Assembly: GCA_000953695.1 (NCBI GenBank)
Contig: LN554847.1
Span: 1,057,801-1,121,800, forward strand
Direction of reading: 5' to 3'
DNA length: 64,000 nucleotides
Source of the DNA: Aliivibrio wodanis
GTDB lineage: Bacteria; Pseudomonadota; Gammaproteobacteria; Enterobacterales; Vibrionaceae
The notes under the pieces were generated by a model that searched no databases, was not told the DNA's origin, and worked only from the letters and a program-made list of their open reading frames with translations. Below, in pieces: positions 16,662 through 25,163 of this stretch. The translations under genes were made by a program, and so were the position numbers. How positions within the stretch are numbered: position 1 is the stretch's first letter; every line of letters begins with the position of its first letter.

Positions 16662-19600
16662 TCATTTAGTAGAGGTAGTCGCAATTGAAGTGATCTGCTG
16701 TGCTTGGGTATAGCGGAACAAATAACGTGGTCCGCCCGCTTTTGGTCCCGTACCAGATAGTCCTTGCCCACCAAATGGTTGAACGCCAACAACCGCACCA
16801 ACTTGATCTCGGTTGATGTAGCAGTTACCGACTTTACTGTTTTTCTCTATTCGTGTGTACGTCACTTCATTTCGACTGTGGATCCCCATTGTTAATCCAA
16901 AACCGGTGCCGTTAATCTCTGTAACTATGTTATCCAGATCTTCTGCTTTAAAACGAACAATATGCAAAATTGGCCCAAATTGTTCATTCTCTAATTGACC
17001 AATAGACTCAATTTCAAAGGCAGTTGGTGGAACAAAGTCACCCTTTTCAGCCCAATCAGGTAATTCTGCTTGAGCAACCAATTTGCCTTCAATGGTCATT
17101 TTCTCAATGTGAGCTAATAATTTTTCTTTTGCTTTCGTGTCAATAACAGGGCCGACATCAGTACTGTGCAGTTCAGGTAAATCAACACTTAGCTCTGCCA
17201 TCGCCCCTTTTATTAAATTCACAATTCTATCGGCAATATCTTGTTGAACAAAAAGCACACGCAATGCAGAACAACGCTGGCCTGCAGATGCAAAGGCTGA
17301 GCGAACGACATCACGCACCACTTGTTCAGGTAATGCAGTACTGTCCACTATCATTGCGTTTTGACCGCCAGTTTCGGCGATAAAAGGAACCGGAGCTACG
17401 CCTTTTCCTTCAAAGGTTCGATTGGCTAAAGTTCGATTAATTAATTGTGCGGTTTCTGTTGAACCAGTAAAGGCAACGCCTGCTACACGATGATCTGAAG
17501 TTAATGGTGCCCCCACTGTTTTACCATCACCCGGTAATAGGTGAACGGCTTGCGGTGCGATACCCGTTTCTAATAGCAATTCCATCGAACGAACGGCGAT
17601 CAACGAGGTTTGTTCCGCAGGTTTTGCAACGACGGTATTACCTGCGACTAATGCCGCGGCAACTTGACCTAAGAAAATAGCTAATGGAAAATTCCACGGA
17701 CTGATACACACAAATACACCACGACCTTGGCGTGCAATTTGATGTGACACGTCATCAAAACCGACAATGGTTTCAGGCGTTGTAAAATTTAGCTTGGCTT
17801 GAACGGCATAGTAACGACAAAAATCGACCGCTTCACGCACTTCATCAATGCTGTCATGAATGGTTTTACCCGCTTCTTTATGACATAAAGCGACCAACTC
17901 TGGCATGTTCTCTTCAAGTTTATTCGCCAATAAGTCTAAATACTCTGCACGTTCTGATACTGGCGTACTCTGCCATGTTGGAAAGAAATCATGAGCAATA
18001 GTCAATGCGTCTGATACTTGCTCTTTAGAGCTCCATACTAATGATCCAACACCATTGCTTCTGTCATATGGCGACGAAATCTTGTGTAAGTCAGCAGAGC
18101 CATCCTTGATCATGCTTTCGTAATAACGGCTATTGTTAACGATTGGACCACCTTGCCAATACGTAGTCATCTGCTCTTTAACCAATGCTTCAAACGGCTG
18201 TGCTTCACTCTCTACATCAAAGTTAATACTGTATGAGTTTTTACGATCAGAAAATATCTGTGGCGGTAATGGGATCAATTGATTATCTAGAGATGGACAC
18301 GCTAATAATGTATCAACCGGGTGCTCTGTTAAACTTTCGATTGGGCAGTTTGCATCAACTAAACGGTGAACAAACGAGCTGTTTGCCCCATTCTCAAGTA
18401 AACGGCGAACTAAATAAGGCAATAGATCCTTATGGCTGCCAACAGGTGCATAAATTCGAACACTGCGCTTAAACATATCCATTGCGTGATCGTATAATGC
18501 ATCTCCCATTCCATGTAGACGCTGAAACTCAAACTCATCATGAGTAGCCATTGACGAAATAGCAGCAACCGTATGGGCATTATGGCTAGCAAATTGTGGG
18601 AAAATATTACCTTTCACATGCTCACTTAATAGGTAACGTGCACACGCTAAATAAGAAACATCTGTCGCTTCTTTTCGAGTAAACACAGGATAACGAGCAA
18701 AGCCAAGTTGCTGAGATATTTTAAGTTCGGTATCCCAATAAGCGCCCTTCACTAAACGAAGCGGGATCATATCACCCTGCTCTTTTGCTAACGCCGTTAA
18801 CCAGACTAATACTGGCAGTGCACGTTTAGAATACGCCTGAACAACGATGCCAAATTTACCCCATCCTTTAACAATGTCACTGCGATACAATTTCTCAAAT
18901 AACATTAAAGACAGCTCTAAACGATCGGCTTCTTCAGCATCAATGGTAATACCAACATCAAGCTCACGAGCACGTTCTAGTAACTTAAGTACTGAATCAC
19001 ACATTTCACCCATAACACGGGCTTTGTTCGCCATTTCATAACGAGGATGTAGTGCTGATAATTTAATTGATACGGTTGGATCAGGAGAGCCCGCAATCGT
19101 TGTAGCTCTACCGACACTTTCGATTGCGACAATGTAGTCTTTGAAATATTTATGCGCATCAGATTGTGTTAATGCAGCTTCACCTAGCATGTCAAATGAA
19201 TAGGTATAACCCTTTTCGCGCATTGGCTTGCCTTTCTTTTGCGCTTCTTCAATCGTTCTGCCCAACACAAATTGATGGCCCATGATCTTCATGGCTTGGT
19301 TCATTGCTTGACGAATAACAGGTTCTGAAAACTTATTCACTAAACGGCTAATAGCGTTAGAGGGAGCACCATCAGTTTTTACATCCATACTAACCACTTT
19401 ACCAGTCAGCAATAGCCCCCAGGTAGAAGCGTTAACGAACGTTGAGTCTGAATTTTTTAAATGAGATTTCCAATCGGCTACGCTTAATTTGTCACGAATA
19501 AGTGCATCTGCTGTTGCTGAATCAGGAATACGCATTAACGCTTCAGCAAGACACATTAATAAAATGCCTTCTTTTGTGTCTAAGCTGTACTCTAGCAATA

Positions 19601-19829
19601 GCGCATCAATCATCTGTACGGCTTGCTTATCATTACGGACACGTTGAATAAGCTCACCAGCCTGATCTCTCATCATGTTGGCTTCTTGCTCACTCGGCTG
19701 CGCTAATGGGATAAGCTCTTTTAACCATTGAGCTTCATCGACCATATAAAGAGGGGAAATTATTGACCATAAGGAAGTTAATGGCTGATCAACAATGGAT
19801 GACACCAATACATCTTTCGCTTGAAACAT
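16662..19829 (-). CDS. putA: Bifunctional proline dehydrogenase / glutamate-semialdehyde dehydrogenase PutA
   Basis: 1055 residues. The FAD-dependent proline dehydrogenase barrel spans roughly 160-490 (RLVKGAYWDTE at 358 and YLVRRLLENGANSSF at 472). The aldehyde dehydrogenase spans about 590-1045, with catalytic Glu819 (AETGGQN) and Cys853 (SAGQRCSALR). It oxidises proline to glutamate via P5C. E. coli PutA has about 1320 residues; here both the N-terminal ribbon-helix-helix repressor domain and the C-terminal domain are absent, and the latter is encoded by the next gene. It therefore should not repress its own promoter. An AraC regulator lies just upstream. Confidence 0.95.
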   Translation of the reverse strand: MFQAKDVLVSSIVDQPLTSLWSIISPLYMVDEAQWLKELIPLAQPSEQEANMMRDQAGELIQRVRNDKQAVQMIDALLLEYSLDTKEGILLMCLAEALMRIPDSATADALIRDKLSVADWKSHLKNSDSTFVNASTWGLLLTGKVVSMDVKTDGAPSNAISRLVNKFSEPVIRQAMNQAMKIMGHQFVLGRTIEEAQKKGKPMREKGYTYSFDMLGEAALTQSDAHKYFKDYIVAIESVGRATTIAGSPDPTVSIKLSALHPRYEMANKARVMGEMCDSVLKLLERARELDVGITIDAEEADRLELSLMLFEKLYRSDIVKGWGKFGIVVQAYSKRALPVLVWLTALAKEQGDMIPLRLVKGAYWDTELKISQQLGFARYPVFTRKEATDVSYLACARYLLSEHVKGNIFPQFASHNAHTVAAISSMATHDEFEFQRLHGMGDALYDHAMDMFKRSVRIYAPVGSHKDLLPYLVRRLLENGANSSFVHRLVDANCPIESLTEHPVDTLLACPSLDNQLIPLPPQIFSDRKNSYSINFDVESEAQPFEALVKEQMTTYWQGGPIVNNSRYYESMIKDGSADLHKISSPYDRSNGVGSLVWSSKEQVSDALTIAHDFFPTWQSTPVSERAEYLDLLANKLEENMPELVALCHKEAGKTIHDSIDEVREAVDFCRYYAVQAKLNFTTPETIVGFDDVSHQIARQGRGVFVCISPWNFPLAIFLGQVAAALVAGNTVVAKPAEQTSLIAVRSMELLLETGIAPQAVHLLPGDGKTVGAPLTSDHRVAGVAFTGSTETAQLINRTLANRTFEGKGVAPVPFIAETGGQNAMIVDSTALPEQVVRDVVRSAFASAGQRCSALRVLFVQQDIADRIVNLIKGAMAELSVDLPELHSTDVGPVIDTKAKEKLLAHIEKMTIEGKLVAQAELPDWAEKGDFVPPTAFEIESIGQLENEQFGPILHIVRFKAEDLDNIVTEINGTGFGLTMGIHSRNEVTYTRIEKNSKVGNCYINRDQVGAVVGVQPFGGQGLSGTGPKAGGPRYLFRYTQAQQITSIATTSTK

Positions 19830-19974
19830 ATCTGTTCCTCTTATTAATCTGTTCGTTAGTAAGGCTAATTGCGAAAGAGTCTATTTTCTATTTACTTAAA
19901 TTACTTGTCAAAACCTACGATTTAATTGTTAAATCGTCCATACGGTTACAAAATGAGAACAAAAGCGGTAAATT

Positions 19975-20754
19975 TTAATTACGAATAAAGTGTAAATGAC
20001 GATATTTACTTGGTGAGATCCCTTTATATTTCACAAAAGCATGACTAAACGCGCTCTGGTTCGCGAATCCTGTTTGTTGAGCAATTTCTCCGATACTCAA
20101 TAGACTTTGATTCAGTAGCTTTTTGGCAAAATCTAGCCGCTTTACGATAATATATTGATGTGGGGTAGTTCCAAATTCTTGCTTAAAAATGGCATAAAAT
20201 TGACTCTCCCCTAGAAAAACAGTGCTTGCCAATTGAGAAACCGTGATCTTGCTTCCAATGTGCTGCGTTATAAAATTGTCAATCACATCAGAATTTAGTC
20301 GTTGAACTTTTTTTTCTGAATTTTCATCAATTAAATGACGGTGGAGCAAGGAAATTATCGTGTCACTGCAGGCTTTATTTAAAAGGTGATCATTAACACT
20401 TGCTTGAATCTCACAGACCAATAATTGAATCAAATTCTGGATCTGACCATCTAATTGATAATACCCAGGCTGACTAAACAATTCATTGACCCTCGAAGCT
20501 AGCTCACGATCTTCAAAAAACTGAGGAAAATTAAGTACTAAGACTTCAGCTTGATGCAAACTAGAAAAGGCATGTTCTTGGTAAGCAGGTATTATTCCTA
20601 CTTTAGCTGCGTAAATCAAACTGCTTTTTCCATTGATTTCAAACTCAGCTTGGCCTTTTAAACCTATCACTAATTGATGGTATTCATGTGAATGAAGATC
20701 TCTCTCTTCGGGCAGCATGATAATTTGTGCGGGTGAAATCCATTGCATACTCAT
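19975..20754 (-). CDS. AraC-family regulator with cupin sensor domain, putative put regulator
   Basis: 259 residues. An N-terminal cupin (DLHSHEYHQLVIGLKGQAEF, about 19-40) is followed by two AraC HTH motifs: KITVSQLASTVFLGESQFYA with EFGTTPHQYI, then SIGEIAQQTGFANQSAFSHA with KGISPSKYR. It lies 145 bp upstream of putA on the same strand. PutA here lacks its own repressor domain, so this gene is the natural candidate regulator of proline use; that is inference. GAAGGAGAG precedes the ATG. Confidence 0.85.
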   Translation of the reverse strand: MSMQWISPAQIIMLPEERDLHSHEYHQLVIGLKGQAEFEINGKSSLIYAAKVGIIPAYQEHAFSSLHQAEVLVLNFPQFFEDRELASRVNELFSQPGYYQLDGQIQNLIQLLVCEIQASVNDHLLNKACSDTIISLLHRHLIDENSEKKVQRLNSDVIDNFITQHIGSKITVSQLASTVFLGESQFYAIFKQEFGTTPHQYIIVKRLDFAKKLLNQSLLSIGEIAQQTGFANQSAFSHAFVKYKGISPSKYRHLHFIRN

Positions 20755-21184
20755 TACTCTCCTTCTTCATTCGTCAATCAACTATATAACCCTGACACCT
20801 GCGAAAGCATGATCATGATGAATGATAATACTGTTGATGTAAAACCAACCAATGATTTCAGTAAATTAATATAAAACACATTAATAAACAATCAATTAGA
20901 ATATATGTTCTAATCAACCTTTCTAATACAGAAATCACAGCCTTGATCATTATCTCAAAACTCTAAAAGAATGAGCAAGAAAATCAAAATTTACATAGAC
21001 TTACACCCTATAAATTTGGTATAAAAATTGCTTGGATTTTATGGTGTCAAAATAATAGATACTAATCTACATAGGCTACTTTGTAAGTACCCTTTGTAGA
21101 TCAGTATCAATATACTATTAACCCTTGTATGGATACGGCTTTCAATAACGTTAAGTTAAATGCCTATCATCGTATACTTAATTA
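20755..21184. other. 430-bp intergenic region with an 18-bp imperfect inverted repeat
   Basis: No credible gene on either strand. Left arm GATACTAATCTACATAGG (21058-21075) and right arm CCTTTGTAGATCAGTATC (21091-21108) pair at 15 of 18 positions, with a 15-base loop. TATAAA-type -10 candidates lie at about 21009-21025, so the hairpin could be in the 5' leader of the PEGA/SUMF1 gene or be an operator. Confidence 0.55.
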
Positions 21185-21223
21185 ATGGTTAATTTAAACG
21201 AATTTAAGATAAAAAATCATGTT

Positions 21224-23098
21224 ATGTCTAATATAAAAAGCAGAATTATTATGAATCGTAAAGGACTACCCGCTCTAGCACTACTGTTATCGCCGGCACT
21301 TTTTACCTCTATTGCGCTTGCTAATACCGACGCACCACCAGCCCCTCAGGCTGTTGATTCCGTAGCTTCAATTGATACTAAATTGACTCATAAACGCAAT
21401 GAAGTAAAACAACTTGAAAGTACGGTTATTAATGACCAAAATCGTCTAAGAGAACTACGTAACCAAAACTCGACTTTAGATGAGAAAGCACAACAATTAG
21501 ATGCAAAACGTAAGCTAGCTCAGCGTAATCTAGATGAGCAGTATAACCGTATGATCGATGATCCAGATCTGGACATTACTCCTTTCCAAAAACAATACCA
21601 AGATTCTTGGAAAGCTGTAAAAGAAAACCAAATTGCTAAACTAGCTATTCAACAAGATATTCAAGAACAAACCCGTGTATTAAAAACGAGTAGTTCTAAA
21701 AAACAACGAGCTTTAGATGAACTTGAAATTCTAGGTGAATCTCGTCAAGAAGCGCGCGTTCTTCGTTTACAAGAAGAATTGATTGCTCAAGATACTTTAG
21801 ATGTTGTTCATACCATTACTTGTAAAATGTCGATGACATTAAGTGCTTGTTCAAGCCAAGGTAAAACATTGAGCATGCAAAAAGCAGTAAATAATTTTCA
21901 GCAACAATTGATCAATGGTTTCACAGAGTCTGATTCAGTGAAACAACACATTGATAATGTATCATTAAATATTCACGTATTAGACAGTGCTATTCTTGAT
22001 AGTGGCTTTAATGGTAGTAATCGCTACACAACAAAACTACAAGCATCGTTACGTGCTCGTCCAAACTCAACAGCAGCATGTCAAATGCTGGGATTAGAAA
22101 ACCGTTACTGTATTGAGCAGAGTACAGCCCAAACATCTAATGACAAAATCAAGAAAGAAAAGAAATGGGTTGGTATTACCATTCGTTCAAACCGTCATGA
22201 AGATAACGTAACCGTCAATGGCGTAAATTACGGCAGCACACCTGTAGATGTCATGCTACCAGCTGGTCAACATCAAGTTACCGTTGAAAAAGCAGGCTTT
22301 GAACCGTATAGCCGTCAAATGTCATTAACCAAAGATATGACAGTTTGGGCCGAGTTAAAAGATCAAGAAAACCGCCCAAAACCAGGGAAGAAGTTTGCTG
22401 ACCGTTTAAGTAATAATCAACAAGCTCCACAAATGGTTGTCATTGGTTCTGGTAATTATCACATTGGTAAAAATGCTAAGCAAAATATCAGCATCTCAAA
22501 AGCCTACTCTATCGCTGCTACTCCTGTAACAGTAAATCAGTTTGATGCGTTTGTTGCTAGCTCTGGTTACATCACTGAAGCAGAAAAAGGTGCAGGTTGT
22601 AATGCTATCAATGGTGGTGAAACTAAACGTCACCAAAACCAAAACTGGCGTAAACCTGGTTTTGAACAGTCAAAAAATGCACCTGCAGTATGTATCTCTA
22701 AAAAAGATGCAGAAACATACGCTCAATGGCTAACAAAACAAACTGGCTTTAAATACACACTGCCTTCTGAAGCACAGTGGGAAGTTGCAGCACGAGCGGG
22801 TAGCAAAGCAGCTTACTGGTGGGGATCTGACATTGGTTCAGGTAACGCTAATACAGGTTGGGGCGGCTCGTCTTGGGCAAACAAATCAACATCTCCTGTA
22901 GGCAGCTTTGGCGCAAACCCTTACGGTATCTATGATACTGCAGGTAACGTTTGGGAATGGACAAATACTAAGTCAGGTGTTGTTCGTGGCGGCGCATGGA
23001 GCTTTGCACCAACAAAAGCAAAAGTGTATGAGTCTCTAGAACTTAATCCATCAACAAGCGCTAACTACACTGGTTTCCGTGTGGTTCGTTCTTTGTAA
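21224..23098 (+). CDS. Exported PEGA and SUMF1/FGE-sulfatase domain protein
   Basis: About 624 residues. A signal-peptide-like stretch (GLPALALLLSPALFTSIALA) is followed by a coiled coil (KRNEVKQLESTVINDQNRLR onwards to about residue 180). A PEGA domain follows near 330-385 (VNGVNYGSTPVDVMLPAGQH), then a C-terminal SUMF1/formylglycine-enzyme-like domain (PSEAQWEVAARAG, GNVWEWTN, VVRGGAW, GFRVVRSL). Many bacterial SUMF1-fold proteins are not sulfatase activators, and no sulfatase gene is near, so the substrate is unknown. The start is uncertain: ATG at 21185, 21224 or 21251; 21251 is nearest the signal peptide. Confidence 0.8.
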   Translation: MSNIKSRIIMNRKGLPALALLLSPALFTSIALANTDAPPAPQAVDSVASIDTKLTHKRNEVKQLESTVINDQNRLRELRNQNSTLDEKAQQLDAKRKLAQRNLDEQYNRMIDDPDLDITPFQKQYQDSWKAVKENQIAKLAIQQDIQEQTRVLKTSSSKKQRALDELEILGESRQEARVLRLQEELIAQDTLDVVHTITCKMSMTLSACSSQGKTLSMQKAVNNFQQQLINGFTESDSVKQHIDNVSLNIHVLDSAILDSGFNGSNRYTTKLQASLRARPNSTAACQMLGLENRYCIEQSTAQTSNDKIKKEKKWVGITIRSNRHEDNVTVNGVNYGSTPVDVMLPAGQHQVTVEKAGFEPYSRQMSLTKDMTVWAELKDQENRPKPGKKFADRLSNNQQAPQMVVIGSGNYHIGKNAKQNISISKAYSIAATPVTVNQFDAFVASSGYITEAEKGAGCNAINGGETKRHQNQNWRKPGFEQSKNAPAVCISKKDAETYAQWLTKQTGFKYTLPSEAQWEVAARAGSKAAYWWGSDIGSGNANTGWGGSSWANKSTSPVGSFGANPYGIYDTAGNVWEWTNTKSGVVRGGAWSFAPTKAKVYESLELNPSTSANYTGFRVVRSL

Positions 23099-23133
23099 TT
23101 AACGCATACTTTATCCCTAAGTTCATAAATAAC

Positions 23134-23163
23134 AAAAACCGCTGACATCAGCGGTTTTTTTAT
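23134..23163 (+). terminator. Terminator after the PEGA/SUMF1 gene
   Basis: AAAACCGCTGA and TCAGCGGTTTT form an 11-bp stem around a short CA loop, followed by T residues. It lies about 36 bp after the stop codon. Confidence 0.85.
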
Positions 23164-23201
23164 GTTCAAATAACCTTAATTAACCGTTCTAGGTAAACTT
23201 A

Positions 23202-23993
23202 ATGCAAGAATCTTTAGATATCAGTTGGGCATTGATGGGGCTATTTAGCCTTACTCTCATTATTCCCTTTACCATTAATCGCATTTACCAATTGGATCTC
23301 GCTAAAGAGATCGGTATTAGTGTGTTTCGTATGGTGGCACAACTGGCTTTTATTGGTTTATATCTTGAGTTTGTTTTCCAACTAAATAATCCACTACTGA
23401 ATACCCTTTGGATTATTTTAATGATAGGGATTGGATCTAGCTCTATCATTTCTAAAGCCAAACTCCCTAGAAAGCAATTACTGCTTCCAGTTGCAACTGG
23501 TTTATTGGTTGGACTATCACCGTTAGTTATTTTACTCAGCTCTGTGATTATTCAACCAACCCCACTATATAGTGCTCAGTATGTGATCCCTTTAGCCGGA
23601 ATGCTGCTAGGTAATAGTTTGAGTGGAAATATCGTTGCATTGCAAAACTTATTCACCGCATTTAAAGAGCGTGAAAGTGAATATCACGCAGCTATCGCTC
23701 TTGGCGCATCTCCTCACTATGCTACTCTTCCTTTTGTTCGTGCTGCGATGCAAAAAGCGTTTGCTCCGATCATGGCGTCAATGGCCACTACTGGATTAGT
23801 TACGCTACCCGGCATGATGACAGGTCAAATTTTAGGCGGGGTAAACCCAATGGTTGCCATCAAATATCAATTACTTATTTTAATCGCCATTTTTGTTATG
23901 CTGACAATATCAGTCACCATCACGTTACAACTGACCCTCAAACATAATATTTCTAAAGAAGGGAAAGTATTGGTACGTTTTCTAGATCAATGA
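23202..23993 (+). CDS. fetB: FetB/YbbM-type ABC transporter permease (UPF0014)
   Basis: 263 residues with about seven membrane segments. Conserved UPF0014 elements are present: VIPLAGMLLGNSLSGNIVAL, LGASPHYATLPFVRAAMQKA, and GLVTLPGMMTGQILGGVNP. In E. coli, FetB pairs with the ATPase FetA as an iron exporter. No ATPase gene adjoins it here, so its partner must be elsewhere or it differs in function. A tas-like gene follows 33 bp downstream, possibly co-transcribed. Confidence 0.85.
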   Translation: MQESLDISWALMGLFSLTLIIPFTINRIYQLDLAKEIGISVFRMVAQLAFIGLYLEFVFQLNNPLLNTLWIILMIGIGSSSIISKAKLPRKQLLLPVATGLLVGLSPLVILLSSVIIQPTPLYSAQYVIPLAGMLLGNSLSGNIVALQNLFTAFKERESEYHAAIALGASPHYATLPFVRAAMQKAFAPIMASMATTGLVTLPGMMTGQILGGVNPMVAIKYQLLILIAIFVMLTISVTITLQLTLKHNISKEGKVLVRFLDQ

Positions 23994-24026
23994 TCTAATA
24001 AAAATCAAATAAAGGAGCCTTCTAAA

Positions 24027-25079
24027 ATGGAATATACAACACTCGGTAGCAGCAATGTGTCTGTTTCTCGTATCTGCCTTGGTAGCATGACGTGGGGACA
24101 ACAAAACTCTCAAGAAGACGCGAATCAACAGATCGAATACGCGCTTAGCCAAGGTATCAACTTCATCGATACCGCTGAGATGTACGCGGTTCCACCTTCC
24201 CCAGAAACCTACGGTAAAACAGAAACCATCATTGGTAATTGGCTTGCCGAAAATCCAGAACGCCGTAAAGAAATTGTACTAGCAACTAAAATTGCAGGCC
24301 CTGGTTTACCTTGGGTTCGCAACGCAGGCGCAATTACTGGTGAAGCCGTTATTGCCGCGGTAGATTCCTCACTTGCGCGTTTACAAACCGATTATATTGA
24401 TCTATACCAACTGCATTGGCCTAATCGTACTTCTCCCCATTTTGGTAAGCATTTTCCGAATCAATTCAAATTCAGTGATTTTGATGCAAAAAAAGAAGAA
24501 GCCGATATGCTTGAGATCTTACAAGCACTAAACGAATGTATTAAGGCTGGTAAAATTCGTCATATTGGATTATCTGATGACACGCCATGGGGCATTAATA
24601 CTTACCTTAAATTGAGTGCTAAATACGATTTACCACGTATGGTTTCCATTCAAAACGAGTTCAGTTTGTTACACGCGAAAGATTGGCCGTACTTGATTGA
24701 AAATTGTATCCATGAAGACGTTGCCTATTTGCCTTGGTCTCCATTAGCGGGAGGTATGTTAAGTGGTAAATATCTTGATGGCAAAATGCCAGAAGGCAGC
24801 CGTTGGACGTTCTCACAACGTAATGGGATCTTCCGTGATACGCCAGCGGCAAACGAAGCGGTCAAGGCTTATATGGAGGTTGCAGAAAAACACGGTTACA
24901 CACCTTGTCAGCTTGCATTAGCATGGTGTGACCAAGTAGATGGCGTGACATCAACTATTATTGGCGCAACGTCTCTAGAGCAGTTAAAAGAAGACATTGA
25001 AGCGTTTTCTAAACCATTAAGTGAAGAAGCTTTAGCCGATATTAATGTGGTCTTTAGAAAGTTCCCAATGCCGTTTTAA
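24027..25079 (+). CDS. tas: Tas-like NADP-dependent aldo-keto reductase
   Basis: 350 residues, an aldo-keto reductase TIM barrel. Tetrad members are visible: Asp and Tyr in NFIDTAEMYAVPP, Lys in VLATKIAGPG, His in YQLHWPNR. The proline-rich AEMYAVPPSPETYGKTE motif is typical of E. coli Tas. The physiological substrate is unknown. AAAGGAGC lies at good distance before the ATG. It ends at a strong terminator shared with the convergent DUF748 gene. Confidence 0.88.
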   Translation: MEYTTLGSSNVSVSRICLGSMTWGQQNSQEDANQQIEYALSQGINFIDTAEMYAVPPSPETYGKTETIIGNWLAENPERRKEIVLATKIAGPGLPWVRNAGAITGEAVIAAVDSSLARLQTDYIDLYQLHWPNRTSPHFGKHFPNQFKFSDFDAKKEEADMLEILQALNECIKAGKIRHIGLSDDTPWGINTYLKLSAKYDLPRMVSIQNEFSLLHAKDWPYLIENCIHEDVAYLPWSPLAGGMLSGKYLDGKMPEGSRWTFSQRNGIFRDTPAANEAVKAYMEVAEKHGYTPCQLALAWCDQVDGVTSTIIGATSLEQLKEDIEAFSKPLSEEALADINVVFRKFPMPF

Positions 25080-25094
25080 TCATACATTGTAGAT

Positions 25095-25135
25095 AAAAAA
25101 AATAGCGCAACCTCTTCATGGTGCGCTATTTTTTT
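25095..25135. terminator. Bidirectional terminator between tas and the DUF748 gene
   Basis: AAAAATAGCGCA and TGCGCTATTTTT form a 12-bp stem with A and T tracts on either side, so it can stop transcription from both converging genes. Confidence 0.85.
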
Positions 25136-25163
25136 GTCATTTTCACAGCTATTTAATCGGCTA

